Shown one piece after another: positions 1 through 7,517 of a stretch of 12,015 nucleotides of DNA (its first letter is position 1; the number at the start of each line of letters is the position of its first letter). Below the pieces are notes generated by a model. The model had not been told where the DNA came from. It ran no database searches and was given only the letters and a program-made list of their open reading frames with translations. The stretch is from an uncultured Oscillospiraceae bacterium (GTDB taxonomy: Bacteria; Bacillota; Clostridia; Oscillospirales; Acutalibacteraceae). Position numbers and translations under genes: made by a program. The stretch is taken from assembly GCA_905200265.1 (NCBI GenBank), contig CAJKJS010000021.1, forward strand, positions 1 to 12,015, written 5' to 3'.

Positions 1-5
1 CCCCG

Positions 6-26
6 CCACCTTTTGGAAAAAGGTGG
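6..26. repeat. Perfect 9-bp inverted repeat (hairpin)
   Basis: CCACCTTTT (6-14) and AAAAGGTGG (18-26) form a perfect 9-bp stem with a 3-nt loop. Neither strand has a U-tract after the stem, so it does not look like an intrinsic terminator. A second small dyad, GGGTA at 49-53 and TACCC at 62-66, lies in the same non-coding stretch. It may be a copy of a dispersed intergenic element, which one window cannot show. Confidence 0.5.
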
Positions 27-70
27 ACGAAAACTTTACGGCCGTACCGGGTAACTGGGCGTACCCCCAC

Positions 71-200
71 AAGCCCAATCGTGACGGCGTGAGCCTCCCG
101 GCTACACACCCAGCATCATTTCGCTAAACATGAAAAGCCAAGTCATGACGGCACCAGCCTCCCGGCTTCACTCCCAGCGACATTTCGCCAAACATGAAAA
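71..200. repeat. Two tandem imperfect 66-bp repeats in non-coding DNA
   Basis: Positions 71-136 and 135-200 align without gaps over 66 bp with 11 mismatches (about 83% identity), at a period of 64. Each copy has a small dyad, AGCC-TCCC-GGCT, and ends in AAACATGAAAA. The second copy runs into the A-tract of the groEL terminator. There is no ribosome binding site or credible reading frame, so this is an intergenic repeat. Between them, these copies, the hairpin at 6-26 and the groEL terminator account for the stretch before groEL. Confidence 0.7.
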
Positions 201-230
201 AAGGCTCCCCGTAAAGGAGAGCCTTTTTTT
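197..230 (-). terminator. Rho-independent terminator of groESL
   Basis: Read on the minus strand, GGCTCTCC and GGGGAGCC form an 8-bp stem (one G-U pair) around a 5-nt loop, extended by flanking A and T runs and followed by a U-tract. It lies about 30 bp past the groEL stop. The A-tract on the other side means it could also work in the plus direction. Confidence 0.85.
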
Positions 231-258
231 GCTAGTATGGTTTCGGATAAGCCGGGAA

Positions 259-1893
259 TTAGTACATGCCCATGCCGCCGTCAGCGGGAGCTGCGGGCGC
301 GGGAGCCACGGGTTCCTTCTTATCGGTTACCAGGCTTTCGGTCGTCAGCACCATGGAAGCCACCGAGGAAGCGTTCTGCAGAGCGGAACGGGTTACCTTC
401 GTGGGGTCCACAACACCGAAGCCGATCATGTCGCCGTATTCTTCGGTTGCTGCGTTGAAGCCGTAGCCCAGTTTGTCAGCCGACTTGATGTTAGCGATGA
501 TCACGGAGCCTTCCAGGCCTGCGTTGGCAGCGATCTGACGGAGGGGCGCTTCCAGAGCCTTCAGCACGATCTGTACGCCGGTCTTTTCGTCGCTGTCGGT
601 GATGGTGTCAAGCAGCGCTTCCACGTCTTTCGCCGTGTTCAGCAGAGCCACGCCGCCGCCGGGCACAATGCCTTCTTCCACAGCTGCCTTGGTAGCCGCC
701 AGAGCGTCTTCCACGCGCAGTTTCTTTTCTTTCATTTCGGTTTCGGTCGCAGCGCCTACTTTGATCACAGCCACGCCGCCGGCCAGTTTGGCCAGACGTT
801 CCTGCAGCTTTTCGCGGTCGAAGTCCGATGTGGTGGTTTCGATCTGGTTGCGGATCTGGTTCACGCGCGCCTTGATATCATCGGGGTTGCCCATGCCGCC
901 TACGATGATGGTGTTTTCTTTGTCAACCTTCACCTGACGGGCATGGCCCAGCATGGACAGGTCGGCGTCTTTCAGTTCCAGACCCAGTTCGCTGGTGATA
1001 ACCTGGCCGCCGGTCAGGGTCGCGATGTCACGCAGCATTTCCTTGCGGCGATCGCCAAAGCCGGGAGCTTTCACAGCCACGCAGTTGAAGGTGCCGCGCA
1101 GTTTGTTCAGGATCAGGGTGGTCAGCGCTTCGCCTTCCACATCTTCAGCGATGATCACCAGTTTGCTGCCGCTCTGTACGATTTTTTCCAGCAGGGGCAG
1201 AACTTCCTGGATGTTGCTGATCTTCTTATCGGTGATCAGGATGCAAGCGTCGTCCATAACGGCTTCCATCTTGTCGGTATCGGTAGCCATATAGGGGCTG
1301 ATGAACCCGCGGTCAAACATCATGCCTTCCACCACTTCGCTGTAGGTTTCAGCCGTTTTGCTTTCTTCCACGGTGATAACGCCGTCAGCGGTTACTTTTT
1401 CCATGGCTTCCGCGATGAGCTTGCCGATGAAATCGCTGGCGGAAGAGATGGTCGCAACCCGGGCGATATCTTCGCTGCCGGCCACTTTCTTCGAATGGCT
1501 ACGCAGGGATTCCACAGCCGCATTGACAGCCTTCTGGATGCCGTTCTTTACGACCATGGGGTTGGCGCCGCTGGTCACGTTCTTCATGCCTTCTTTAATC
1601 AGGGCCTGTGCCAGCAGGGTAGCGGTGGTGGTACCGTCGCCCGCCACGTCGTTGGTTTTGGTGGCCACTTCTTTTACGAGCTGAGCGCCCATGTTTTCAA
1701 ACGGATCGTCCAGTTCAATTTCTTTTGCGATGGTCACGCCGTCATTGGTGATCAGCGGAGCGCCGAATTTCTTATCCAGCACCACGTTGCGGCCCTTCGG
1801 GCCCAGGGTGATTTTCACGGTATCGGCCAGCTGGTCAATGCCGTTTTTCAGCGCTTTTCTGGCGTCTTCGCCGTAAATAATTTGTTTGGCCAT
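259..1893 (-). CDS. groEL: Chaperonin GroEL (Hsp60)
   Basis: A 544-residue group I chaperonin, the usual length. It forms the cytosolic double-ring cage that binds non-native proteins and folds them by ATP hydrolysis with the GroES lid. The N-terminus MAKQIIYGEDAR, the nucleotide-binding motifs NDGVT (Asp51) and GDGTTTATLLA (Asp86), and the catalytic region RVEDAL (Asp396) followed by EEGIVPGGG are all present. These match E. coli Asp52, Asp87 and Asp398. The C-terminal tail is short, ending GGMGMY, instead of the long GGM repeat of E. coli. The ATG has a GGAGGT ribosome binding site about 10 nt upstream. groEL is second in the operon, 61 bp after groES, and ends at the terminator at 197-230. 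The 589-codon open frame on the opposite strand is a shadow of this gene. Confidence 0.98.
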   Translation of the reverse strand: MAKQIIYGEDARKALKNGIDQLADTVKITLGPKGRNVVLDKKFGAPLITNDGVTIAKEIELDDPFENMGAQLVKEVATKTNDVAGDGTTTATLLAQALIKEGMKNVTSGANPMVVKNGIQKAVNAAVESLRSHSKKVAGSEDIARVATISSASDFIGKLIAEAMEKVTADGVITVEESKTAETYSEVVEGMMFDRGFISPYMATDTDKMEAVMDDACILITDKKISNIQEVLPLLEKIVQSGSKLVIIAEDVEGEALTTLILNKLRGTFNCVAVKAPGFGDRRKEMLRDIATLTGGQVITSELGLELKDADLSMLGHARQVKVDKENTIIVGGMGNPDDIKARVNQIRNQIETTTSDFDREKLQERLAKLAGGVAVIKVGAATETEMKEKKLRVEDALAATKAAVEEGIVPGGGVALLNTAKDVEALLDTITDSDEKTGVQIVLKALEAPLRQIAANAGLEGSVIIANIKSADKLGYGFNAATEEYGDMIGFGVVDPTKVTRSALQNASSVASMVLTTESLVTDKKEPVAPAPAAPADGGMGMY

Positions 1894-1954
1894 AAGTGAT
1901 TACCTCCGTACTATCGAAATAAAAAGGGTATATACAAAAACAAGGAACAGCCGC

Positions 1955-2239
1955 TTATTCTACGACTGCCAGCACGTCGCTCTGACGCACGATGGTGTAT
2001 TCTTCGCCGTCCACTTTGACTTCCGTGCCGGAATACTTGCTGGTGATAACTTTATCGCCGGGCTTGAGGATCATATCCACCTGCTTGCCGTCTACCAGAC
2101 CGCCGGGCCCCACTGCAATCACAACAGCCACCTGGGGTTTTTCCTGGGCGGAGCTTGCCAGCAGAATGCCACTTTTGGTGGTTTCTTCCGCTTCCTGCAT
2201 TTTGATCAGTACACGATCGGAAAGGGGTTTGATCGTCAT
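1955..2239 (-). CDS. groES: Co-chaperonin GroES (Hsp10)
   Basis: A 94-residue GroES, the normal length; seven copies form the lid that caps GroEL and triggers release of the encapsulated substrate. It starts MTIKPLSDRVLIK, has the mobile GroEL-binding loop at about residues 17-34 with the hydrophobic contact GILL (24-27), then the GPGG turn and a C-terminal strand ending DVLAVVE. An AAGGAGG ribosome binding site lies about 9 nt before the ATG. It is first in the groES-groEL operon and is read from a sigma-A promoter overlapping the CIRCE operator, so repression by HrcA and induction by heat are expected. Confidence 0.98.
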   Translation of the reverse strand: MTIKPLSDRVLIKMQEAEETTKSGILLASSAQEKPQVAVVIAVGPGGLVDGKQVDMILKPGDKVITSKYSGTEVKVDGEEYTIVRQSDVLAVVE

Positions 2240-2292
2240 AAAAAATTCCTCCTTCGAGAATCTTTAAAGGGTTCTGTACTCAAGTAATTGGT

Positions 2293-2319
2293 TTAGCACT
2301 CTTTATCTCCGAGTGCTAA
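2293..2319. promoter_or_regulatory. CIRCE operator (HrcA binding site)
   Basis: TTAGCACTC, a 9-nt spacer and GAGTGCTAA form the exact consensus inverted repeat bound by the heat-shock repressor HrcA. It lies 4 bp downstream of the -10 box of the groES promoter and covers the expected transcription start. hrcA itself is not in the window. Confidence 0.97.
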
Positions 2320-2323
2320 CTCT

Positions 2324-2351
2324 ATTGTAATCGTTTCCCGGAAAAAATCAA
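2324..2351 (-). promoter_or_regulatory. Sigma-A promoter of groES-groEL
   Basis: On the minus strand, TTGATT (2346-2351), a 16-bp spacer and TACAAT (2324-2329) match the vegetative consensus. Transcription should start near 2317, inside CIRCE, giving a leader of about 77 nt before the groES ATG. Confidence 0.85.
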
Positions 2352-2445
2352 GGGCTTTTTTGAAGTTTTTCCCTTTTTCATAAATTATTTACAATTGGAC
2401 AAAGCCGCCGCCCTTGGTCCGCCGGGAAAAATACCCGTTTCTTTC

Positions 2446-2474
2446 TTGAAAAGGGGAGTAAAAAGGATTACAAT
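2446..2474 (+). promoter_or_regulatory. Sigma-A promoter of the LuxR-type regulator
   Basis: TTGAAA (2446-2451), a 17-bp spacer and TACAAT (2469-2474) make a near-consensus vegetative promoter. It is divergent from the groES promoter, with about 95 bp between the two -35 boxes. Transcription should start near 2481, leaving a leader of about 80 nt before the ATG at 2560. I see no clear operator in it. Confidence 0.8.
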
Positions 2475-2559
2475 ATGAAAAACAGTACGTAGTCACGAAC
2501 AGTTATGCCCGGCGGGCGTCTGGCCCCACGGGAAACCGCATCCGTAGGAGGAACCTCAC

Positions 2560-3768
2560 ATGACCTATATCACCGTACGGGAAGCCGCCGAAAAATGGCA
2601 GATTTCCCAGCGCCTGGTACAGAAATACTGTGCCGCCGGACGGCTCCAGGGCGCCAAAAAGTTCGGGGTTTCGTGGCTGATCCCCGATACCGCCGTGAAA
2701 CCTCAGGACCCGCGCAGGCAGCCGCCTGCCCCTTCCCTTCCTACACCCTCTTTCGTCAAAGCCGTGGCATCCCCCCACACGGGGCTCATGCCGCTGATGA
2801 ATACGCCTTTCCGCCCGGGGGAATGCCTTCTGTGCCTGCAGCGTATGGAGCCGGGCCCAAGGCAGGAGATCGCCTGGGCCGAATACTACTATTTCAGCGG
2901 GCAGCCGGAAAGGGCCATCGAAAAGGCCGAACAGTTCCTGCACAGCCCCGATATGGATACCCGGCTGTCGGCCTGCCTGCTTTTTGTGTTTGCCAACCTG
3001 TCGGTGGGCGATATCCAACGGGCCCGGCAGGCCCTTTCCAAGCTGCAAACCACACTCACCCAATCGGACCCGCAAAATCCCGCCTTGCTGGCGGCTTCGG
3101 GGTTTACGGCGGCGGCCGCGGCGGTGCTGCTGCACTTACCTTTGCCCGAAGGATTGCCGTCGCTGCACGATTTCCTGCCCCGGCTGCCCGAAGGACTGCG
3201 GGCGTTCGCCTTATATGTGCAGGCGCACTACCTATATTTAAAGGAAGAGTATGAAAAGAGCCTGGGCCTGGTAGAGGGGACCCTGGCCATGCAGTCGAGC
3301 GTGTACCCCATTCCCTGTATTTACCTGCACCTGGTGGCGGTGATGGACCTGATGAGCCTGCGGCGGCCGGAAAAAGCCCAGGAGCACCTGCTTATTGCCT
3401 GGGAACTGAGCCGGCCCGATGATTTGATCGAAGGGCTGGGCGAACACCACGGGCTGCTGGGCGGCATGCTGGAAGCCGTCATCAAAAAGGACTGGCCCGA
3501 TGATTTTAAACGCATTATCGCCATTACCTACCGGTTTTCCGCCGGGTGGCGCAAGATCCACAACCCGGAAACCGGTCACGATGTGGCCGACAACCTCACC
3601 ACCACGGAATTTGCCGCCGCCATGCTGGCCGCCCGGGGCTGGACCAACCAGGAAATCGGCGAACACATGAACATCTCCCCCCACACCGTCAAACGGTACA
3701 TCTCCACCGTGCTGCAAAAGCTGAACATCCGCAGCCGCCAGGAATTAAAACAGTATATGCTGCGCTGA
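2560..3768 (+). CDS. Transcriptional regulator: excisionase-like HTH plus LuxR-type HTH
   Basis: A 402-residue cytosolic protein with a DNA-binding fold at each end. Residues 1-47 look like an excisionase/MerR-type helix-turn-helix (ITVREAAEKWQISQRLVQKY, then GRLQGAKKFGVSWLIP). A proline-rich linker follows (48-76), starting PQDPRRQPPAP. Residues 77-335 are mostly helical and TPR-like, with Ala- and Leu-rich repeats such as AEYYYFSGQPERAIEKAEQF. Residues 346-402 are a LuxR/GerE-type HTH (LTTTEF, GWTNQEIGEHMNIS, TVKRYISTVLQKLNIRSR), with Tyr where many relatives have His in the TVKxH position. There is no receiver or autoinducer domain, so the middle part is the likely sensing or oligomerisation region. 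AGGAGG lies about 9 nt before the ATG. The gene is monocistronic: its own promoter, then a terminator. The target and signal are unknown; the co-oriented surface-protein gene downstream is a candidate target by position only. Confidence 0.85.
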   Translation: MTYITVREAAEKWQISQRLVQKYCAAGRLQGAKKFGVSWLIPDTAVKPQDPRRQPPAPSLPTPSFVKAVASPHTGLMPLMNTPFRPGECLLCLQRMEPGPRQEIAWAEYYYFSGQPERAIEKAEQFLHSPDMDTRLSACLLFVFANLSVGDIQRARQALSKLQTTLTQSDPQNPALLAASGFTAAAAAVLLHLPLPEGLPSLHDFLPRLPEGLRAFALYVQAHYLYLKEEYEKSLGLVEGTLAMQSSVYPIPCIYLHLVAVMDLMSLRRPEKAQEHLLIAWELSRPDDLIEGLGEHHGLLGGMLEAVIKKDWPDDFKRIIAITYRFSAGWRKIHNPETGHDVADNLTTTEFAAAMLAARGWTNQEIGEHMNISPHTVKRYISTVLQKLNIRSRQELKQYMLR

Positions 3769-3773
3769 GCGCG

Positions 3774-3838
3774 AAAAAAACTTCTTTGTCCCTGCCCGTT
3801 TTCCCCCCGGAAACGGGCGATGGCAAAGAAGTTTTTTT
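3774..3838. terminator. Bidirectional intrinsic terminator after the regulator
   Basis: AAAAAAACTTCTTTG pairs with CAAAGAAGTTTTTTT, and an inner GCCCGTTT/AAACGGGC stem stacks inside it. The long hairpin begins 5 nt past the regulator stop and has a run of T on the plus strand and of A (T on the minus) at the other end. It should separate the regulator from the surface-protein gene. Confidence 0.9.
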
Positions 3839-3843
3839 ATGGT

Positions 3844-3937
3844 ATGGTTTATAAGGAAAACCATCACACTGTTTTGATAAAAGGCCATTGAACGGACCGG
3901 GCCTTTTTACACGCCGGGCAGGGACGGACACCCGGCG
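3844..3937 (+). promoter_or_regulatory. Three consecutive hairpins upstream of the surface-protein gene
   Basis: Three dyads lie between the terminator and the start codon: ATGGTTT/AAACCAT (3844-3850/3858-3864), AAAAGGCC/GGCCTTTT (3879-3886/3900-3907, followed by another T, so terminator-like), and CGCCGGG/CCCGGCG (3912-3918/3931-3937). I found no convincing -35/-10 pair here. The first dyad could be an operator and the second an attenuator; both are guesses from form. Confidence 0.45.
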
Positions 3938-3973
3938 CAGGCAGTCAAATTTGAAAAACGGAAGGTGAAAAAA

Positions 3974-6900
3974 ATGAGAAAAGGGAAAAAATTCCTTTCG
4001 GTGCTGTGCAGCCTGTGTCTGCTGCTCTCTTTTGTGCCCCTGGGTGCCAGCGCGGCTCCGAAAGCAACCGGCGATGCCTATCAAAAGGTTTCGGAGCCGG
4101 AAGACGGCGAGACCTACGTCTTCTATACCGAAATCAGCAACAACCTGGAATTGTCGGACCCGGCCGGGCGGCTGTTAAAATCCGCGTATCTGATGGAAGC
4201 CATGCCGCCGGACTTTTCGATGGAAGACGAAAACCAGACCGCCGTCACGTCCACCACGGATTTTTCCATGAGCGATGACGGAAACTTTGTGTATACCAGC
4301 GATGCGAGCTTCGAATTTACGGTCAGCAAAGTCAGCCAGACGGACGAAGGCCACCAGGGGTACACCATCCGGCACGTGAGCAGCGGCCGGTATTTGGGCG
4401 TCACCCAGTCTTTGCAGGAACCGGTGAAGGCTGAAACGGGTTATGTCTACTGCCCGGGCGGCACCGGCGGTTACCAGAAGCTGTCCGGGTATGTCTGCCC
4501 CACTCACCCGTATGTCTACCTGACCGATAATGCGGCCCAGGCCGCCGTGTGGTATTGGGAAAACGGCAGCTTTTACACCCGTTACACCACCGACATCTCC
4601 GCTTTTGGTTTCTTCGCGGAAAAGAAAGTGGACTTTGAAGACAACGTGCTGCAGGGGTATCCTGTCAATTATTCCGACTATCTGTACTGGGAGGGCAGCG
4701 ACATCTACCGGGTCTATTGGGGGGATGAGGTTGCGTCGTTTGCCTATACCGACGCCGATGACCCCGACCTGAAAGCGATCACCACCCAGCGCCCCAAAAA
4801 TACCTGGGGCAGCAATTGCAAACTGACCCTCATGGGGATCAATTCGTCCAAACGGCCGGGCACCAATAATAAGGGCGGCGTCACGGCGCAAATTTTGCAC
4901 AACCCGCTTTATATGGCCTATTTACGTTTGAATATGCCCTCTATCTATCCCGCCAATAAAGGCTGCGCCACCCTGGGGGTTTACGGAAAGACGGTCATGG
5001 CCTCCCTGTTCATGAGTTTTGGCTCCGGCGAGGAACCCGCCGCCGAAAAGGCCGACCTGACCCTGTATAAAAAAGTAACCTCCCATACCCTGACGGTTAC
5101 AAACGGCGAAGGCAGCGGCCGGTATCTCTCCGGCCAAACCGTTCCGATCTCGGCCGACAGCCAGACCGGCACCCAGCACTTTGTGCGGTGGGAGGTCACC
5201 GGGAGCGCCACGGTTGCCGACCCGAACACTGCTTCCACCACGGTCACCATGGGGGACGGCGACGCGACCGTCACCGCCGTGTATGAAGACCATGTGGCGG
5301 GTCAGGATGACCACGACTGCACCACCGCGCTGACGTGCGAAACCTGCGGCTCTATCATGGTACCGGCCGAAAAGAGCCATGATTACACCGGAACATGTAC
5401 AATTTATGACAATTCCCGGCATATCGTCTACTGCAGCCACGACGGCTGTACGCGCAGTACCATCCAATATTGCTACGGCGGCACCGCCGGTTATTTCACC
5501 TTGGCACGTTGTGAAAAGTGCGGCCAGTCTTATGGCCTTTATGCCAAGGATACCACCCCGCCCACCGGGACGATCAAGGACGGGACCCACACCTGGGAAA
5601 GCCTGCTTCCTTCGTTCCTTTATGATGCGTTCTTTAAAGATACGGTGGAAGTCACCCTCACCGCCAAGGATGACAGTTATTCCCATCAGGGCTACACCGA
5701 CGACAAAGCGGTCACCATCGAATACTATATCGATAACGGGGAAACGCCGCTGACGGCCGAAGACCTCATAAACGTTCCGTTTACGCCGTACACCGGCCCC
5801 ATCCTGCTGCAGCCCGAAAGCCAGTCGACGGTCTACGCAAAGCTCACCGACCACGCGGGCAACGTTACGTATATTAGTTCCGACCGCATCATTTTGGATA
5901 CAACTCTCCCGGTGATCACCGGCCTGGAAGAAGGCAAAACGTACTGTGGCGCGGTCACGGCCGGCGTCGAAGACTTGTATCCCGACTATGTCACCGTTAC
6001 CGTGAACGGCACGCCGGTTTCTGTTACGAACGGCCAGTTTACCGTACAGCCTGCCGACGGTCCCCAGACCATCGTGGTCACGGATAAATCCGGGAATGAA
6101 ACCTCCTGCACCATCACGGTAAACGATGGGCACACCTTCACAGACTATACGTATAATCACGACGAAACCTGCACGAAGGACGGCACGGAAACGGCCACCT
6201 GCGACTACTGCGACGCCACGAATACCCGCACGGCTGCCGGCACCCGCCATGCCCACACCATGACCCATGTCGATGCCGTCGCCGCTACCTGTGTCGCCAC
6301 CGGCAACGTGGAATACTGGCACTGTGAAGAATGCGGCCTCGATTACAATAGCGTCGACGGCGGGCAGGTGATCGCCGATGTAACTACCCCCATCGATCCC
6401 AGTAATCACAACCTCACCCATCACGCAGCGGTCACCGCCACCTGCGTCGCCACCGGTAACGTGGAATACTGGCACTGCGAAGACTGCGGCGTAAACCTTG
6501 ATAGCGACGAAAACGGCGCGGTCATCGCTGACGTAGTCACGCCCATTGATTCTACGAACCACAACCTGACCCATGTGGATGCCGTCACCGCCACCTGCGT
6601 CGCCACCGGCAACGTGGAATACTGGCACTGCGAAGACTGCGGTCTCAATTTTGACAGCGCCGAAAACGGTGCGGTCATCGCTGACGTAGTCACGCCCATT
6701 GATTCTACGAACCACAACCTAAAACATGTGGATGCGGTCACCGCTACCTGTGCCGCCGAAGGGAATGTCGAATACTGGCACTGCGAAGACTGTAACCTCA
6801 ATTTCGACAGCGCCGAAAACGGTGCGGTCATCGCTGACGTAGTTACCGCCATTGACCCCGATAACCACGACCTTATCCATCATCAGGCAAAAGCCGCCAC

Positions 6901-7426
6901 GTGCGAGCAGGCAGGGTATAACGCCTACGACACCTGTTCCCGGTGCGATTACACCACCTATACCGAAATCGCCGCCCTGGGGCACAAGTACGGCGAACCT
7001 GCCCTGAGCTGGTCGGAAGACGGCAACACCTGCACCCTTACCTTTACGTGCCAAAACGATCCCAGCCACGTGCTCATCCGCACGGTACCGGTTTCGGACC
7101 TGAACCCCACCGATCCCTCCACCCCCGGTGAAGGCGGTACGGGTGATACGGGCAGCACGGGAGATACCGGCAGCGATACGCCCGGCTACACGGTCGATAT
7201 CGACGACGGAAACGGCCATACCATCACGGTTACCATTCCGGAATCTGATATCCCTGCGGCCGTCCGCCCGAATTTGCCCGGCACAGCCGGTGAAAACGGC
7301 TCTGGCGATTCACAGTCTCCCGCCACCGGCGACAACCGGAATTTTGTCCCGCTGTTTGCTGCACTGCTCATTAGCGGCTGGCTGCTGATGACTCTTGTTA
7401 GCCTGCGGCGCCGGAAGAAGTCCTAA
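3974..7426 (+). CDS. Secreted, sortase-anchored repeat surface protein
   Basis: A 1150-residue exported protein. Residues 1-27 are a signal peptide (MRKGKK, hydrophobic core, cut after ASA). Residues 28-370 match no family I can name; the GYTIRHVSSGRYLGV stretch is faintly like a beta-trefoil lectin repeat. Residues 371-440 resemble a divergent InlB B-repeat (FVRWEVTG, ATVTAVYEDH). Next comes a Cys-rich part with CETC and CEKC pairs (about 445-525), then two Ig-like segments (about 527-715), a CDYC module (719-761), four 51-residue repeats with WHCEDC (762-965), and a CSRC/ALGHKY module (966-1037). A Gly/Thr/Pro linker leads to SPATG (1115-1119), a membrane helix and RRRKKS. This is the layout of a sortase substrate with an SPxTG signal, so wall attachment is expected. 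The start is ATG 3974, with GGAAGGTG just upstream; the in-frame GTG at 3965 lies inside that ribosome binding site. The ligand is unknown; adhesion is inference. No sortase gene is in the window. Confidence 0.9.
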   Translation: MRKGKKFLSVLCSLCLLLSFVPLGASAAPKATGDAYQKVSEPEDGETYVFYTEISNNLELSDPAGRLLKSAYLMEAMPPDFSMEDENQTAVTSTTDFSMSDDGNFVYTSDASFEFTVSKVSQTDEGHQGYTIRHVSSGRYLGVTQSLQEPVKAETGYVYCPGGTGGYQKLSGYVCPTHPYVYLTDNAAQAAVWYWENGSFYTRYTTDISAFGFFAEKKVDFEDNVLQGYPVNYSDYLYWEGSDIYRVYWGDEVASFAYTDADDPDLKAITTQRPKNTWGSNCKLTLMGINSSKRPGTNNKGGVTAQILHNPLYMAYLRLNMPSIYPANKGCATLGVYGKTVMASLFMSFGSGEEPAAEKADLTLYKKVTSHTLTVTNGEGSGRYLSGQTVPISADSQTGTQHFVRWEVTGSATVADPNTASTTVTMGDGDATVTAVYEDHVAGQDDHDCTTALTCETCGSIMVPAEKSHDYTGTCTIYDNSRHIVYCSHDGCTRSTIQYCYGGTAGYFTLARCEKCGQSYGLYAKDTTPPTGTIKDGTHTWESLLPSFLYDAFFKDTVEVTLTAKDDSYSHQGYTDDKAVTIEYYIDNGETPLTAEDLINVPFTPYTGPILLQPESQSTVYAKLTDHAGNVTYISSDRIILDTTLPVITGLEEGKTYCGAVTAGVEDLYPDYVTVTVNGTPVSVTNGQFTVQPADGPQTIVVTDKSGNETSCTITVNDGHTFTDYTYNHDETCTKDGTETATCDYCDATNTRTAAGTRHAHTMTHVDAVAATCVATGNVEYWHCEECGLDYNSVDGGQVIADVTTPIDPSNHNLTHHAAVTATCVATGNVEYWHCEDCGVNLDSDENGAVIADVVTPIDSTNHNLTHVDAVTATCVATGNVEYWHCEDCGLNFDSAENGAVIADVVTPIDSTNHNLKHVDAVTATCAAEGNVEYWHCEDCNLNFDSAENGAVIADVVTAIDPDNHDLIHHQAKAATCEQAGYNAYDTCSRCDYTTYTEIAALGHKYGEPALSWSEDGNTCTLTFTCQNDPSHVLIRTVPVSDLNPTDPSTPGEGGTGDTGSTGDTGSDTPGYTVDIDDGNGHTITVTIPESDIPAAVRPNLPGTAGENGSGDSQSPATGDNRNFVPLFAALLISGWLLMTLVSLRRRKKS
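6257..6868 (+). repeat. Four in-frame 153-bp tandem repeats coding 51-residue Cys modules
   Basis: Copies lie at 6257-6409, 6410-6562, 6563-6715 and 6716-6868. Each codes a module with ATC, GNVEYWHCExC, a variable Asn/Asp-rich turn, VIADV and a closing Asn-His. Copies 2 and 3 share 50 identical bases (6518-6567 and 6671-6720), including synonymous positions, which points to recent duplication or gene conversion. Copy 4 has lost the Gly after WHCEDC (Asn instead) and diverges after GACGTAGT. Confidence 0.95.
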
Positions 7427-7459
7427 TTTCCTATTTCGCGTACAAGATTCATATCCATA

Positions 7460-7505
7460 AAAAGCAGGCCGCTAAAGCGCACATGCGCTTTAGCGGCCTG
7501 CTTTT
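7460..7505. terminator. Perfect 21-bp bidirectional terminator
   Basis: A perfect 21-bp stem (AAAAGCAGGCCGCTAAAGCGC and its complement) closes on the 4-nt loop ACAT, with A and T runs at the ends. It lies between the convergent surface-protein and methyltransferase genes, 34 bp and 12 bp from their stops, and should serve both. Confidence 0.93.
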
Positions 7506-7517
7506 ATCTTTGTGTGG

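Noticed and set aside
6..26. Hairpin read as an intrinsic terminator
   Set aside because: Neither strand has a U-tract after the stem.
130..1899. Open frame of 589 codons on the plus strand
   Set aside because: It lies opposite groEL and comes from that gene's codon bias; it has no ribosome binding site and is His/Phe/Gly-rich without family resemblance.
2503..3254. Two open frames overlapping the regulator, one on each strand
   Set aside because: Both are compositional shadows in GC-rich DNA; the regulator frame has the promoter, ribosome binding site and HTH motifs.
3965..3973. GTG 3965 as the start of the surface protein
   Set aside because: The GTG is part of the GGAAGGTG ribosome binding site; ATG 3974 gives a normal signal peptide.
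4922..6715. Open frame of 597 codons on the minus strand
   Set aside because: It is the antisense of the surface-protein gene, repeats because the gene repeats, and has no ribosome binding site.
6257..6868. Repeat array read as CRISPR
   Set aside because: The 153-bp units are contiguous, in frame and coding, with no spacers.
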